A DNA stretch of 64,000 nt from Medicago truncatula (GCF_003473485.1 NC_053043.1:28992576-29056575); one strand, 5' to 3'. Positions 40,841-52,828 are shown, counted from the first letter of the stretch. Notes: generated by a model not told the origin, from the letters alone. Translations and numbers: made by a program.

Positions 40841-41593
40841 GAGAATTGCTGTTTACACATTTGATAAGGCTGTGCCACACGAGTAAATGACGTTTTTGCC
40901 CTTCGGCAGTTAACTGCCGAAGTTTTAGAAATCCGGCTGCAGTTAACTACCGAGGAAAACCTCGGTAGCTAACTGCCGAGGAAAAAACGAAAAAAAAAAA
41001 AAAAAAAACCTCGGCACTTAAGTGCCGAGGAACTCATCAATTTTTTATTACTTGTAGACTTGTCCATATATCCCCCTCTGCCTATTTTGCTATCTTCAGA
41101 AAACATGTTTGTTGCTATTTCAATTGTAGCAAAATCAAATTACAATGACTCTGTGTTTTTAAATTCAAGCACAACTTCATCACAGTTCACAGAATAGCCT
41201 TTTAAAATTAATATTCATAGCCAAAACTATATATTATATACTAAAACAAGGCATTGATTAAGCTAAAATATTATAGATGATGCGTCTCTATAATAGCATC
41301 TATATTATTGAAATAGCAGCCGGTGCGTCTCTTCTTCGCTTTTATCAATAATAAACAGCAGTCGGTGGACAAAATCACGGCCAAAATGACAACCAAAACA
41401 TTGATGAGTTTCTCGGCACTTAAGTGCCGAGGTTTTTTTTTTTTTGTTTTTTCCTCGGCAGTTAACTACCGAGGTTTTCCTTGGCAGTTAACTGCAGCCG
41501 GATTTATAAAACTTCGGCAGTTAACTGCCGAAGGGCAAAAACGTCATTTACTCGTGTGGCACAACCTTATCAAATGTGTAAACAACAATTCTC
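40841..41593. mobile_element. Foldback element with perfect palindrome boxes
   Basis: The inverted arms (about 40841-41040 and 41398-41593) start GAGAATTG and share TGTTTACACATTTGATAAGG and CACACGAGTAAATGACG. Each arm contains short perfect palindromes: TTCGGCAGTTAACTGCCGAA (40902-40921; 41513-41532) and CTCGGCACTTAAGTGCCGAG (41010-41029; 41412-41431). A variant GGCAGTTAAC(T)RCCGAGG box and an A/T run also occur. The centre has no gene. The flanks AATTGAG and TATTGAG could be a diverged 7-bp duplication. The superfamily is uncertain. Confidence 0.8.
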
Positions 41594-41877
41594 TATTGAG
41601 GGTACAATCATGGCTGTAGCGGTCACTCCGCATCTCTACAACTACGAAACACAATACTTTTGTACTACTATCATGGAAAAATGCTGCTCCGCCCCACCAC
41701 TATCTGATGTGTGCAAGTATGAGTTCATCTATTCATCATGCCCCCCTTCAAGCAGAAGCTCTTATATGTATCGCCGTTGCTGGTTTCTCCGCAAACAGAC
41801 CGACACTGCTTGTACTGCCATTGTTGCTTTCTGCGCAGACAGACCGGCTACCTCGGTCGTACCCTACGTCAAACCGG
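41594..41877. other. Probable internal remnant of the small LTR element to the right
   Basis: Lies on the internal side of the primer-binding site at 41878. The frames here show no Gag or Pol motif. Confidence 0.35.
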
Positions 41878-42080
41878 GCTCTGATACCATTGTTGGGTCA
41901 TGAGGGGAGCTCGGGCGACCGTCCACATCTAGGCTAGAACAACCGCACAAGCAAGAGAGACATCACACTCTTACCGAAAACCTTAAGGCTATGGGTTTAT
42001 GGGCCCTCTTATTATAAGGTGTTTAACCTTTACTTTTCTATACGATGTGAGACATATATAACTCACACTCGCACACAACA
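41878..42080 (-). mobile_element. Short LTR (190 bp) with tRNA-Met primer-binding site; TRIM- or copia-like
   Basis: On the minus strand the LTR begins TGTTGTGTGCGAGTGTGAG (42080), ends CTCATGACCCAACA (41891), and after one base is followed by TGGTATCAGAGC (41889-41878), the classic initiator tRNA-Met primer site. Terminal TG..CA fits an LTR. The LTR is very short, and neither the second LTR nor pol domains are visible, so a TRIM or a truncated copia element is likely. Confidence 0.72.
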
Positions 42081-42554
42081 CTATCGTGGCTGTAACGGCT
42101 ATCAACAGGAGAGGATTGAAATCCTTTTTAAATACCTTTTTGATAAGAACAACTCTATCCATATAAATATCATTTTGGACCTTTCCAAAAAAAAATATTT
42201 ATATCATTTTGGGCAGTTGTGATAAGGTTGCTACAAGTTATGTGTGCAGTATCTGATGAGAACATCTAGATGACCAACCTATCTCTGGTAAGGCTGAGTA
42301 TCAAGTCAGTCCCGGTACAGTAATAACCATCACGGGTTGATAGAGAAAGTAATGTGCAATAACCCATCAAGAAAATAAGGAAGCAAAAATAATGTAATGG
42401 CTTCTTTTTTAAAAAAACAAATTGTAATGAGTACGAAATTCATCAAGAATTGCAGCAATTCTTTATAAGAAAAAAAGAATACCAAAAACAATAGTACCCA
42501 ATATCTATTAAAAGTTGAACCAAAGAAATATAATTTAAAATATCTATTAATAAC
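42081..42554. other. Intergenic DNA, nothing recognised
   Basis: No supported gene; presumed 3' flank of the A20/AN1 gene at its right end. Confidence 0.35.
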
Positions 42555-42959
42555 CTATACCCTAAATTCTAGTTTATTTAGGACACATTTTGGATTTTGT
42601 TTAGCCAAAATTTGACGACCAATGCTTTTCAGATCAACATTACAAGAGTGTGTTTCTGGATACCTATGCCTTCCACAAAATACATCACCACAACGACACT
42701 CGAATCCTGTTAATCCAATTCTTTTGTTGCAAGTCTTGCACCTATTGTTATTCTTCTTGCCAGTAGTGTCTGTGACAGTAATGGAATCAATTTCTAAAAT
42801 ACTTGAGTTTTGAGAAGGAGATGACCCAAGAATAAGACCTTCAATTTCTGATAGAGTGAGACAATCATCAGAACATTTTGGACACAAGAATTTGTCTATA
42901 GCAGAACTGCAATTATTAAGACAAAGTGGTGGTGGATCCATGTTGATTTCACTTGACAA
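42555..42959 (-). CDS. A20/AN1 zinc-finger stress-associated protein (short)
   Basis: Intronless frame of 134 residues. The C-terminal AN1 finger is complete: RCKTCNKRIGLTGFECRCGD, then VFCGRHRYPETHSC, with all Cys/His ligands, followed by the usual basic tail (DLKSIGRQILAKQNP). The N-terminal finger (residues about 12-32, LCLNNCSSAIDKFLCPKC) resembles A20, but the spacing between the second and third Cys is 7, not the usual 11, so it is degenerate. Plant SAP proteins are usually 150-180 residues, act in stress signalling and can have ubiquitin-binding or E3 activity through A20. This one may have lost that part. It starts MSSEINMDPPPLC; the proline-adjacent start is plausible. Intronless structure is typical of the family. 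No signal peptide or membrane segment is seen. Confidence 0.87.
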   Translation of the reverse strand: MSSEINMDPPPLCLNNCSSAIDKFLCPKCSDDCLTLSEIEGLILGSSPSQNSSILEIDSITVTDTTGKKNNNRCKTCNKRIGLTGFECRCGDVFCGRHRYPETHSCNVDLKSIGRQILAKQNPKCVLNKLEFRV

Positions 42960-43247
42960 ATTAAGAGAAAGCTTTCATGGAAGAAGAGAAGTTTCTCAAT
43001 GACTAAGAATGTGAGAGAAATTATTTTATTTTTTGACAAAAATATGAGAGAAATTATTGATTTTTATTTTGAGGGGACAAATAATTGATTTATTGAAATG
43101 GGTGTTTATTTAATTTATTTTATAAGAAAAACATCCTAAAATACTATCTCGTCATTACTAATGGTATGATTAACATCCTAAAATACTTTCTTGTCATTAA
43201 CAATGGTATAATTAACATCCTAAAATATTCTATCGTCTATTTTTTTA

Positions 43248-43430
43248 GAGAAATGATATTTGTACATTCATTTTATAACAACTTTTTGACAACCTTCTCT
43301 CTCATATTCACATTATACTTTTATTCTCTCTCTTCCTTTTTCTCTCTCTATTGTTTTTGACCAATGAAAAGAGAGAGAAAAGAAGTTGTCAGAAGAGTTG
43401 TCTCAAATGAATGTTCAAATATCACTACTC
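43248..43430. mobile_element. Mutator-type MITE near the A20/AN1 gene
   Basis: Third copy of the family at 29656 and 35342. It starts GAGAAATGATATTTGTACA, includes TTGTTTTTGACCAATGAAAA, and ends CAAATATCACTACTC. A perfect 9-bp duplication ATTTTTTTA flanks it (43239-43247, 43431-43439). It lies about 290 bp upstream of the A20/AN1 start. Confidence 0.9.
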
Positions 43431-43650
43431 ATTTTTTTACGGGCACCATTTGTGCAACTAAGCTCTATCCATATTTTAATATATACGTATCTTCATCAAT
43501 TTTTTTTAATGGTATGGACGATTATTTTCTTTTAGGCTTCTGGGTGAATTTACCGATATTTTTTTCTTCTTCAAAAGAATCGATAATTTCTTCTATATAC
43601 AACTATACAACTATAAATAATTTTACATCCTCTAATATATATATATATGA

Positions 43651-44529
43651 GACAGGATCCGTTGACACTGGATTCGTTGACATCAAATCTTATCCGTCAG
43701 TTATTTTAATCCAAAGATCCATAATTAATTTGTGTTTCTTTTTCTAGTGTATCATCACCCAGACACAATTATTGCTTTTAGTGATTGAAAAACTCAAACC
43801 GAAAACATGGAGCAATGATACTCGTAATTCTCTCCTAGGAAAATTGTTTTTCTCTTCCCCCGTTCCTATGAATATTATTATTCTTGTTTCTATCTCCTTT
43901 CCCTCTTATTTAACTCCTCCTATGTATTACATCACATAAAGGAAATTTATGTCAATCTTATTATAACAATTACAATTGGATGAGCTTCCTCCAAAACAAA
44001 ATTACAAATTGGATGAGTTTGCTTTTAAATGATTGGATATCAAAAAAGTGAATTGTATGGTTTTGGTAGAATGGAAAACTCCATTACAATTTTATTCTGA
44101 TTACGCATAAAAAAAGAAATCTCAGCAAAGTCACTGGCTTTGAATTGGTACAATTAGTATGTAGGAGAAGAGATCATAGAGGGAATTGCATTTAACAACT
44201 AATATTTCCAATTCATTTTAAACAATAATATCTTTGAAGTATTTTAATTATTCAACTATGGAGTATTTCAATTTTGCAGACAAGAGAATAAGGAGAATTA
44301 TGATAGGATTATGTTTCCAATTTAGGTTTTGTAATTATTGGGAAACAAGTAATATGGCTGAATAGTTTGTGATTGAAAAAAAAAAAAATAGTTTGTGATT
44401 GAAAAAAAAAGAAAAGGATACACAATAAATAAAAATGTGGCACTATTATTAACCTTTGATTAAATAAGATCAACAGTTGAGATTTGATGTCAACGAATCC
44501 GTTGACATCTGGTGTCAACAGATCCTGAC
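43651..44529. mobile_element. TIR element with GTTGACATC repeats
   Basis: The inverted ends are GACAGGATCCGTTGACAC and, on the complement, GTCAGGATCTGTTGACACC. Both are followed by a GGATTCGTTGACATCAAATC block. It is 879 bp with no gene, inserted in an (AT)n tract that hides any target duplication (TATATATGA against TATATATAT). Confidence 0.72.
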
Positions 44530-44613
44530 TATATATATATATATGTCATCTGTTTTGAATTGGGCTAAAGTGTTTGAAATTTAGATCTTGATAAGAAGAG
44601 ATTTCATAAAACA

Positions 44614-45170
44614 TGTTCAACGATTACGAATCAACAGCGGAAGCAAACAAAACATTGAACATGAATATGAACGAATCTACGACATGTTTGATTTATCAAG
44701 GATATTAAGAGTTGGGGTATTAGGAATACATGGAGATGAAACTTTGGTGGCAGCCCTCTCGACAACAACAATAAATAGAGGAGGTGATCTGAAACAAACA
44801 TCAACATCAACACGGTTAGCAGCGGCTGATTTGGTTCTTCCTCAACCGATACCTTTATGCCTCAAGTTCTCTTCAGATGGGGAGAAGAGAGAGTTTCCCG
44901 TGTACGGTGTATTGGGGACCATAGCCTCTTTTATATTGGATGGTCATTAGGGTTTCCATTATTCTGTTAATGGGTCATCCGGACATCCACCTATATTGAG
45001 TCCATATCCATTAATTAATTACTCTAAATAGAAATCTAATAAGCCTTATTACTTAATTTGATCACTAATCAATTAAGGCTCCAAATTGATAAATAGTTAA
45101 TATAATTATTATTATGATATTTGTCCACATAATGATATTAGAATATAATAAAATAATAAAATATTCCACA
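44614..45170 (-). mobile_element. 3' LTR of a decayed Ty1/copia element
   Basis: On the minus strand it begins TGTGGAATATTTTATT (45170) directly after a purine-rich GTAGGAGAT tract and ends GATTCGTAATCGTTGAACA (44614). It is 557 bp with TG..CA ends and a TATA motif (CAATATAAAAGAG, about 44935). The reading frame on the other strand (44588-44950) is not a gene. Confidence 0.72.
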
Positions 45171-45189
45171 ATCTCCTACATATCTTGAT

Positions 45190-46870
45190 AATTATATCAA
45201 AAAAATTTAGGCACGCATCTGAATGCTATTTATCTTTAGATTTCAACTTTACAATCTGGTCTACCTCATACATTAATAATGGAACCACCGCGGCTGTCGT
45301 CACTGACATAAAACGTGACGGAACCCCGACGACCACCATATCAAGCACTTGATGACATAGATGGACATAGATGAGTGGCATAAAAATTTCAAGTAATGTG
45401 ATCTCTAAATCATGTCTATTTTCAACTGATCCAACCAACAAACTTTAGTTAGATCAAACTAAAGTTTGCAATTCAATATTTGCACAAAATGATACATAAA
45501 TGGTTATAACAAACATAACCTCATGAACTTTATTTCTACATAAAATCATAACATAAATTCTGTATCAATACCAAAACAAAAGTATATAACATAAAATAAA
45601 AGAGACTCCCACTAATCCAAGACATCATTAATGACAACAACCATATGAAAGATGTTATGTGTCATGTCTTTGATCAGTGAATCAGCTAGCATAAAATTTG
45701 TCTCTACTTGTTCTATCATTCAACAACAATAATCTATAAGACAATAAACTTTATAGAAGTTGTTGAATTACTATATGACTAAATTATGTCACTATATATC
45801 TTGAGTGGTCTTTCAATACCTTTTACTATATGCAACCAAGTGACATAAATATTTACAGTCATTTCTTGAGTTAGGATGTGTATTATATAAATACATCCAA
45901 AAGTCAGAGTCTAACACACTAATGATCTCCAAATTGTCAGATCTCTGATGTGAGCATAAATTCTCTTGTTCTCTTTAATAATCCTTATGGTTGCCTTTTA
46001 AACAATTCAAACTTTAAATTGCTCAAGTTTCTGCCAAACAAATTTCCAGATGCGTATAATAAGATCATACATAAAATTCCTATAGGCAAAGCGTAGGAAA
46101 ATACATAAATTTCCGAATTCATAAATTTTCTAATGGGCAATATTTAAGAGTGAAAAGTCTCTCTCGATGATTGAGGTCATCCAAAAATTATGTCATTTCA
46201 TTTTCAACTTTATTGATATAACTCTTTTGTGATATCTGAATAATACCTTTAGAAGAATCTCTAAGTATTGAAATGCCTAATACCAAAAAGGCGTTCCTAG
46301 GATCTTTCATCACTAACTTTTGTTAGAGATTTCCTTGGTTTCACATAACAAACATATATCATTGTTGACTAAATAAAATAAAATCGACACATAAAACTCA
46401 AAACATAAATTTACTCCCACTGAACTTACTAAATTCAAAACTCTCTATTATATTATCTCAAAACCAAATGAGACAATTCCTTCATGAGAATTTGTGGTAA
46501 TACTAAAGAGACAAATTTCTTAACTTATAAGTGGATTTCATCAGTTTGCAAACCTTCTCCTTTGTATCTATTGACACAAAAGTTTTCTTTAGTTGCACCA
46601 TATTGTATCATTAATGTTGCCATTAAAAATTACTATATTGACATCCATCTTATGCAACTCCAAAATTATAATAAGAAAAACTAGTATCATGACTGTCCTA
46701 ATAGAGTCTTTCAATTATGCTAAATAGAATTTCTCTTTTTAGTCATTCTTTATGACATTAGAGTCTGTAATTCTTGAGGGTGTTGAGTTTGATCTATATG
46801 AATTAACTTCTTAACTTGATTGAGAGGAAGAACAATAATGTCCTCATGAGGATCTAAATATACTATAATA
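45190..46870 (-). pseudogene. Decayed Ty1/copia reverse transcriptase and RNase H
   Basis: Heavily mutated minus-strand pieces keep the copia order: LHKMDV followed by NGNINDTIW (about 46640), KEKVCKLMKSTYKLRNL (about 46540), VLGISILRDSSKGIIQISQK and SYINKVENEM (about 46250), then NFMLADSLIKDMTHNIFHMV near 45680 (RNase H end). Numerous stops and frameshifts; Gag, protease and integrase were not recognised. The left side joins the LTR at 44614-45170. Confidence 0.78.
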
Positions 46871-48408
46871 ATAGTAACTATATAAATTAGTTTAGAACTA
46901 ATTCTTCCTCATTCAATTTTTTTCTATTACAATATCTCTCCCCTGATGGGATAAAACCGCAAGTGCACGGTTCTATCGAAGTAGTAAAAAGAGTATCGTT
47001 TCGACAGGGAGTTATGAATTCAATTAACTTTTAACAATGATTAGATGAAAGTTTCAAAGGTTAAAAATTTTGGATTTTTAATTGAAAGAAAAGTAACTAA
47101 TAATAAAAGGGTGCCTTGGGATTATTGGTCCGTCATGACGGCAAATCCTTCACAAACAAAACCTTTAAACCTAGAACCTTATGTTAGACCTAATTTCTAA
47201 AGGCAAGTTTCTCTTTAGCCTATCACATCTCCTTTCGGTCTCAGTGAGTGTGTTCCTCTAGAAATCACGCTATTTTCATGGTTGATTGATATTAGAATCC
47301 TTGAAGTTCGAAACTTTATATGTCTCAAGGTTTGCTAGACTATTTTCATGTTTCGCAATCCTTGTCTAAATTCACTTGTTCGAATATCAAAACTCCACTT
47401 TCGTTTTATGAATTGATATTTGAGATGATGAATTAATAATTACTAACCCTCCACTTTCGTTTTTACAGTTTGATAATTGTTAATTCATGTTAAAACGGTG
47501 AATTTAGATTAGAAATTAGGGTTACATAAAATTAGGGTTTAAGGCTTGGTTTGATTAGGATTATGTCATTAGACTTATCCAACAATCCCAAGACAAGAAG
47601 AGTCTACTCACTAACGTTCATTGTAGACATAGAGGAGAAGAAGAACATAAAATAAAGGTTGAACTTTTATTCAAAGAAACAATTGTCACTTATTATTTCC
47701 AAGAACAAAAGATGATTTGTTGTGTTGGCTAGCTACTCTATTTATAGTTTACATTCGACTTAAAACCTAAGCAATACATCACTAGAATGCTCCACAAAAA
47801 ACTGCGGGCTTTTCGGTCAAAATCAAATAGAGTAACTTAAAATATAAGCAAAAGTAGCAAAAGGAGATCTTGGGAGGTGGCACGACTGTAACACCCCGTT
47901 TTCCCAACAACATAAATATAAAAGTAAATCAGAGTTTAACACCTGACGGGCATGCTACACTGCTTTTCAAAAATCCATAAATAGAATAAAGTACTATTTA
48001 TTAAAATCAACTTTGATAAAATATCAGTTCATTGCAGCAGAAAGTATTTTTCAACGTTAAACAACTTCCAATAAAACCTTGGCACACGGCCTCAACAAAA
48101 TATCTGTAAAGATTAAATTCAACATCAACAGTTTCATAATGATACATAAGGAATGAAAACACGACAACAATTTCCCATCCTGTTACGTATCAGAGCTCTA
48201 AGACACTTGAGCCACCACTTCTAATAAGCTTTAATACCTGCAAGTTACCCATACGAAGGGCAACAATTCCAAGCAGAAGGGGTGAGATTCACAAACAATA
48301 AAGTAGATATATAAATCATCAACTTAATTAAATAACATAATTAGCATCATATATTCAACAATGATATTCATATTTCTTCATCCTTAAAAACACTTACTAA
48401 ATCAACCA

Positions 48409-48570
48409 ACGACGACAACAACAACTCAATCAACAACAACAACAATAACTCACTCAACGACAACCACAATTACAACAACTCCATCTACAACAACTCCAAC
48501 AACACAATCAATCGACAACGACATCAACTACGACAAATTCTCCATCAACAACAACGACAACAACAACATC
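48409..48570. repeat. CAA-rich trinucleotide tract
   Basis: Degenerate (CAA)n/(CGA CAA)n run beside the minisatellite; its counterpart on the other LTR is (GTT)n at about 14113-14255. Confidence 0.85.
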
Positions 48571-48593
48571 AAGGTATCACCATTTCTATCGTG

Positions 48594-48830
48594 TTGAATG
48601 ACTAAGCATTCCGGGGCTTAAGCCCCCAACAATTTGAATGACAAGACATTCCAGGGCATAAGCCCTCAACGGTTGAATGATTAACATTCCAGGGCATGAG
48701 CCCTCAACAATTTGAATGACAAGGCATTCCAGGGCATAAGCCCTCAACGGTTGAATGATTAACATTCCAGGGCATGAGCCCTCAACAGTTGAATGACAAA
48801 GCATTCCAGGGCATGAGCCCTCAACGGTTT
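48594..48830 (-). repeat. Six copies of a 40-44-bp minisatellite in the LTR
   Basis: Units of the form GAATGACAAGNCATTCCAGG followed by GCATRAGCCCTCAAC. The first has the perfect palindrome GGGCTTAAGCCC. The homologous block at 13968-14084 has three. Confidence 0.88.
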
Positions 48831-50518
48831 CCTAATCATGAAAGGACTCAACTTGTGTATATCAGCATACAACTCAACTACGACAGCAACAACATAGGCA
48901 ACGATCGTGCATAATAACTCACTCACTCCCCAACTTGGTCAACATCAACAACCTATGACTCCGTTACTTAGAAACGACAACTCGCCACTTACAACTCGAA
49001 CCAACACATTGTACATTCTAATTGAATGCAGTTAAGTATAAACCAACGATCATTAACAATTATAATCAATAAACAACAACACAAACAGTATACAGACAGC
49101 GTGATATAACAATATCTTTGCAATTCAACACTATCTAACATTCCCACATAATCCAAGTAATGCGTATGCAATTATATCATATTAAAAATAACCTCAATTC
49201 ATCACAATCAGCTTCACACATCATCCTTAATATCCTATACAACTTTCATTGCTATCCCAAAGTTCAACTCACAACATGGATTAAATACTCGTAAACACCT
49301 TAATTGAACTCATGGTACTTCTAGTTTTGAGCCTTGGAATTATCCCATAAGTTTTGGATTAATTTAGAAATGGTTGTGCTGAATTTTCATAAGATTTCAC
49401 TAAGACCTCCTTGGAGTATTTTCATCATAACTCCTAAACCAAATATCATTTTCGAGTCAAACCAAAGCCATTGGAAAGCTAACAAAATTATCTACAACTT
49501 TCATGTTTACACCAAATGCCAATTCAAAACAGAAACGTGTGAAAAAGACGCAAGAACGCGAAACAGGTGATGCTGTCACTGTGCAGCTCGCGAGGCGAGT
49601 AAGTTTACTCGCTGTGGCGAGTTGCGACGAACAACTCTACGGGAACAGACCAGTTTTCAGCCAAAAACCCAATTTTTCATCCACCCAAACCCCAAATTTG
49701 ATAGGAAACTCAACCTATGTTTATTCTACAACCTGAACATCGATTCTTAACACAATTGCCATGGTTTCTACACTTTTCAATTCAAGAATCATACTCCCAA
49801 AACCTAACCCCCAATTCCCAATTCACCAAATTTATTCATAACTTTTGCCAAACAGAATCAGAATTATATAAACTAAAATCATTGCAAGTTAGCCTCACCC
49901 TTACCTTAATTCAGATGAACAAAGCTCTACAAATCTGATTCTCTTCACCTGGCTCTCCCTTGGTTCTCTTGCTTTCTCTTGTTTTCTCCCAAAACTGATG
50001 TACGTGAAAAACAGTTTCTCTCTGACTTCTCCCTTTTTCTTAACTCCCCAATTAATTCTATTAATTATTAATTAACCCCACAACTCCAATAATTACTAAT
50101 TCCCACTTATTCTATTAAATAGTAAAATAACTCATTTAATAAAATACCCACACCACAAAATCAACATAAATCATTTAAAAATCATATAAAGGACTTTAAA
50201 TCAACTAAAAATTATTAAATAAAATTGAGGCGTTACAACGACGGTGCCAGTGGGAGCACCGGCCGTGCCAAGCTTCTGAATTGGGGGAGACATATTTTTG
50301 TCTCTAAATCTTCGTATTTTCATTCCGAATCAGCTCCAAACACCTTTCTCTTGCTCCAAGACTCAATCCATCAAAAATTCATTCCTGAAATATAATAATA
50401 TGCAACTGAAATAAAATAGCTCTAAAAGGAAATAATATTAAAATAAAATAAACTTAAATCTAATTAAAAAGTACTTAAATATTATATTAAAACTACTAAT
50501 TATTGACTCATCATCCCC

Positions 50519-51948
50519 CAAACTCAATATCCTCAAGAAAACTTAACAATATATGTCTCAAAATTTACTTAATTTGTGGGACGGAAAAATTATAGTATTC
50601 AACACATTAAACAATATAGAATGTCACAAGTCATAACTAAATTGACTCTAATAATTGAACTTAAAAGACACATTGAATCATCATTTGAAAATAAAAAATC
50701 AAAATATCCTGATTTATTCAAAGAGAAATTAAAACATAAATTAATTCAAATAATGATTTACCAAATTTCCTTTTAAATACAAAAAAGCTAGTAACGACAA
50801 TCTAGAATTGTTTTAAAAAATGAATAAAGCAATCTTTATCGACTTTGACCATTCTAAATTGATATATCGTTCAACATCATTGGACATATGTCAGTCAAGA
50901 CTACATTACTTTATTTGCCCTTATCTTTTGAGGTATTTTTCGAATGAGCACTATTTTATTTTCTCTTGCTTCAACTTTTCTTTTATTTTGCACACTTTAT
51001 GAATTGATCCTTTTAAAGGATCATTTCTAACTTTAATAGTTATAAACTTAATTGTGAAAAGAGAATACAAAATGCTGAATTTTCGAACAAGTCATATGAT
51101 AGTTGAAATTACTGAATTTTCGAACAAGTCATATGATAGTCGAAATTATAGTGTCTTCGCAAGAATAAGTGTTTATATAATGTGCTCCTAACATTTTTTA
51201 GCTTAATAACCATAATGAAATACCCACTCTCCAATGAGAGCCTGTCTTTCTCTATATTGCTTTAAAAGCACTTTAGTTTAAGCAAAGAAAATATGACAAA
51301 AATTTGTCATCTTAAATAACACCTCTAATACATATGATATTTTAGCTTTATGATCTCACGTGACCAATGAGATTTGGTGTATACTCACTTATCAAACTTG
51401 ATTCTCACATTAGGTGCTGAATTTGTGAGAGAATGTGAGTTTCAACACCCTTATCTAAGGTCTAGATCCAAGAACAATACTAATATTATTCTTTAATTCC
51501 TAAAAGTTAAAGCTTTTAAGAGTTAAAAAAATTTAACTTAAATTAACAGATACATTAAACTATATTAGCTTAAAGAGAACAAGAGTAGCAAAAGTACTCA
51601 ACAAAATACCTAGTGCACCATCAATATCAAGTCTTTAAACAATAATATCAATTGCTAGTGGTATTTTACAGCAATGATCAAACAATGACAATTTACTTTG
51701 ACAAAGAATAAATTCTTATAATTGTCATATGTTTATCATAATATATGTGAATGTAAACTCTTAAATATTCAAATAAGTTTACACTAACACATCATCACCA
51801 CACATGTCAGTAAAATATTAAAGAAACGTGATTCTTTATATGTAAATAAAAGACCTTAACAAGATATCAAGCGCACCATTAAAACACAATCTTTGGATTG
51901 CTAAGAATTAACTGCAAGCGGTAGTCTCAATGTAATGATCAAACATTG
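50519..51948. other. Unassigned AT-rich repeat DNA
   Basis: No gene recognised. A stretch at 51597-51690 resembles 51857-51947 (CACCATYAAWAYMAAGTCTTT; ATGATCAAACA), hinting at an older tandem array. It may be internal DNA of the copia element, separated from it by the solo LTRs. Confidence 0.4.
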
Positions 51949-52490
51949 GTGATAAGTCCTGTCAAATAATAGTCACCTTTGGGCATCCTATTATCCACAT
52001 GGAAAATTACGTTATTATCACCACATATTTACCATCACAGGTATGTAACTATCCGGTCAAGTTGTGCCTTCCTTGGGGTCGACGACAACTCGCATAAATA
52101 ATTACACAATACATCTTTTGTAACTTCAGTTGAGTCGAATCTACGCAACATAGGTTACTTGGGCAACATTATTGTTTCAACCGACTCAACTGCAGTTACT
52201 AGATAATCTTAATATATATATTAAATGAGGTGATAAGTCCTGTCAAATAAAAGTCACATTCAGGTATACTATTATTCACATGGAAAATTACTTTATAATC
52301 ACCATACATTTACTATCATATGTATGTAACTATCCGGTCAAGTTGTGCCTTCCTTAGGGCCGACGACAACTCACATATGGATAATTTCATACTACGTCTT
52401 TTGTAAGTTCAGTTGAATCAAATCTACACAACAGATGTTACTTTGGCAACATGTTGTTTCAACTAAAACAACCGCAATTACTAGACATTT
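51949..52490. repeat. Two tandem copies of a 281-bp repeat
   Basis: Copies start at 51949 and 52230 with GTGATAAGTCCTGTCAAATA and share AACTATCCGGTCAAGTTGTG followed by CCTTCCTTRGGGYCGACGAC. They are roughly 80-85% identical and non-coding. Confidence 0.88.
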
Positions 52491-52600
52491 CACATCAAAT
52501 TAAATGGGAATGGTCTTAAATTTACAAGGCACTACCGACATAATGAAGGCTGAATTAGTTCATTATGTTTCTAAGTAACCATAAGGTCACTTGACAACCC

Positions 52601-52828
52601 TTAAGTGTGAAGAAAAATTCACGAATTTAAAAGAAGATGAAAGTCACAAATCACACCAATGTGTGTATGACAATACTTAAGTGTGAAAATAAACTCACGA
52701 ATTTGAAAGAAGATGCAAGTCACAAATCACACCAATAGGTGTATGACAATACTTAAGTGTGAAGATAAACTACGAATTTTAAAGAAGATGCAAGTCACAA
52801 ATCACACCAATGTGTGCATGACAATACA
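52601..52828. repeat. Three tandem copies of a 76-bp repeat
   Basis: Units start at 52601, 52677 and 52753 (TTAAGTGTGAAGATAAACT type) and share AAGTCACAAATCACACCAAT. Non-coding. Confidence 0.93.

Larger units (their letters stand above)
47887..50237 (-). mobile_element. Solo LTR of a Tekay-like element inside the Athila-like LTR
   Basis: On the minus strand it starts TGTAACGCCTCAATTTTATT (50237) and ends CGGGGTGTTACA (47887), 2,351 bp. A perfect 5-bp duplication ACGAC flanks it (47882-47886, 50238-50242). It has the GCGAG boxes (about 49586-49625) and the six-copy minisatellite of this family, and serves as the uninterrupted reference for the LTR at 12654-25655. Confidence 0.9.
46944..50513 (-). 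mobile_element. Solo LTR of an Athila-like element, interrupted
   Basis: On the minus strand it starts TGATGAGTCAATAATTAGTA (50513) and ends CTTGCGGTTTTATCCCATCA (46944). It is flanked by a perfect 5-bp duplication TCCCC (46939-46943, 50514-50518). After removing the insertion at 47887-50242 it is about 1.2 kb, like the LTR at 55052-56270, with which it shares GGCACGGCCGTGCC-type and CGAAAGTGGAG-type blocks. Confidence 0.87.

Noticed and set aside
40901..41533. CRISPR array, because of repeated palindromic boxes
   Set aside because: The boxes are part of inverted arms, spacing is irregular, and the window is plant nuclear DNA; there are no unique spacers or cas genes.
44588..44950. 120-residue plus-strand reading frame as a gene
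   Set aside because: It lies inside the minus-strand copia LTR, contains the LTR's TATA motif in complement, and has no recognisable domain.
48586..48804. Repetitive small protein on the minus strand
   Set aside because: The frame is only a translation of the six-copy LTR minisatellite.
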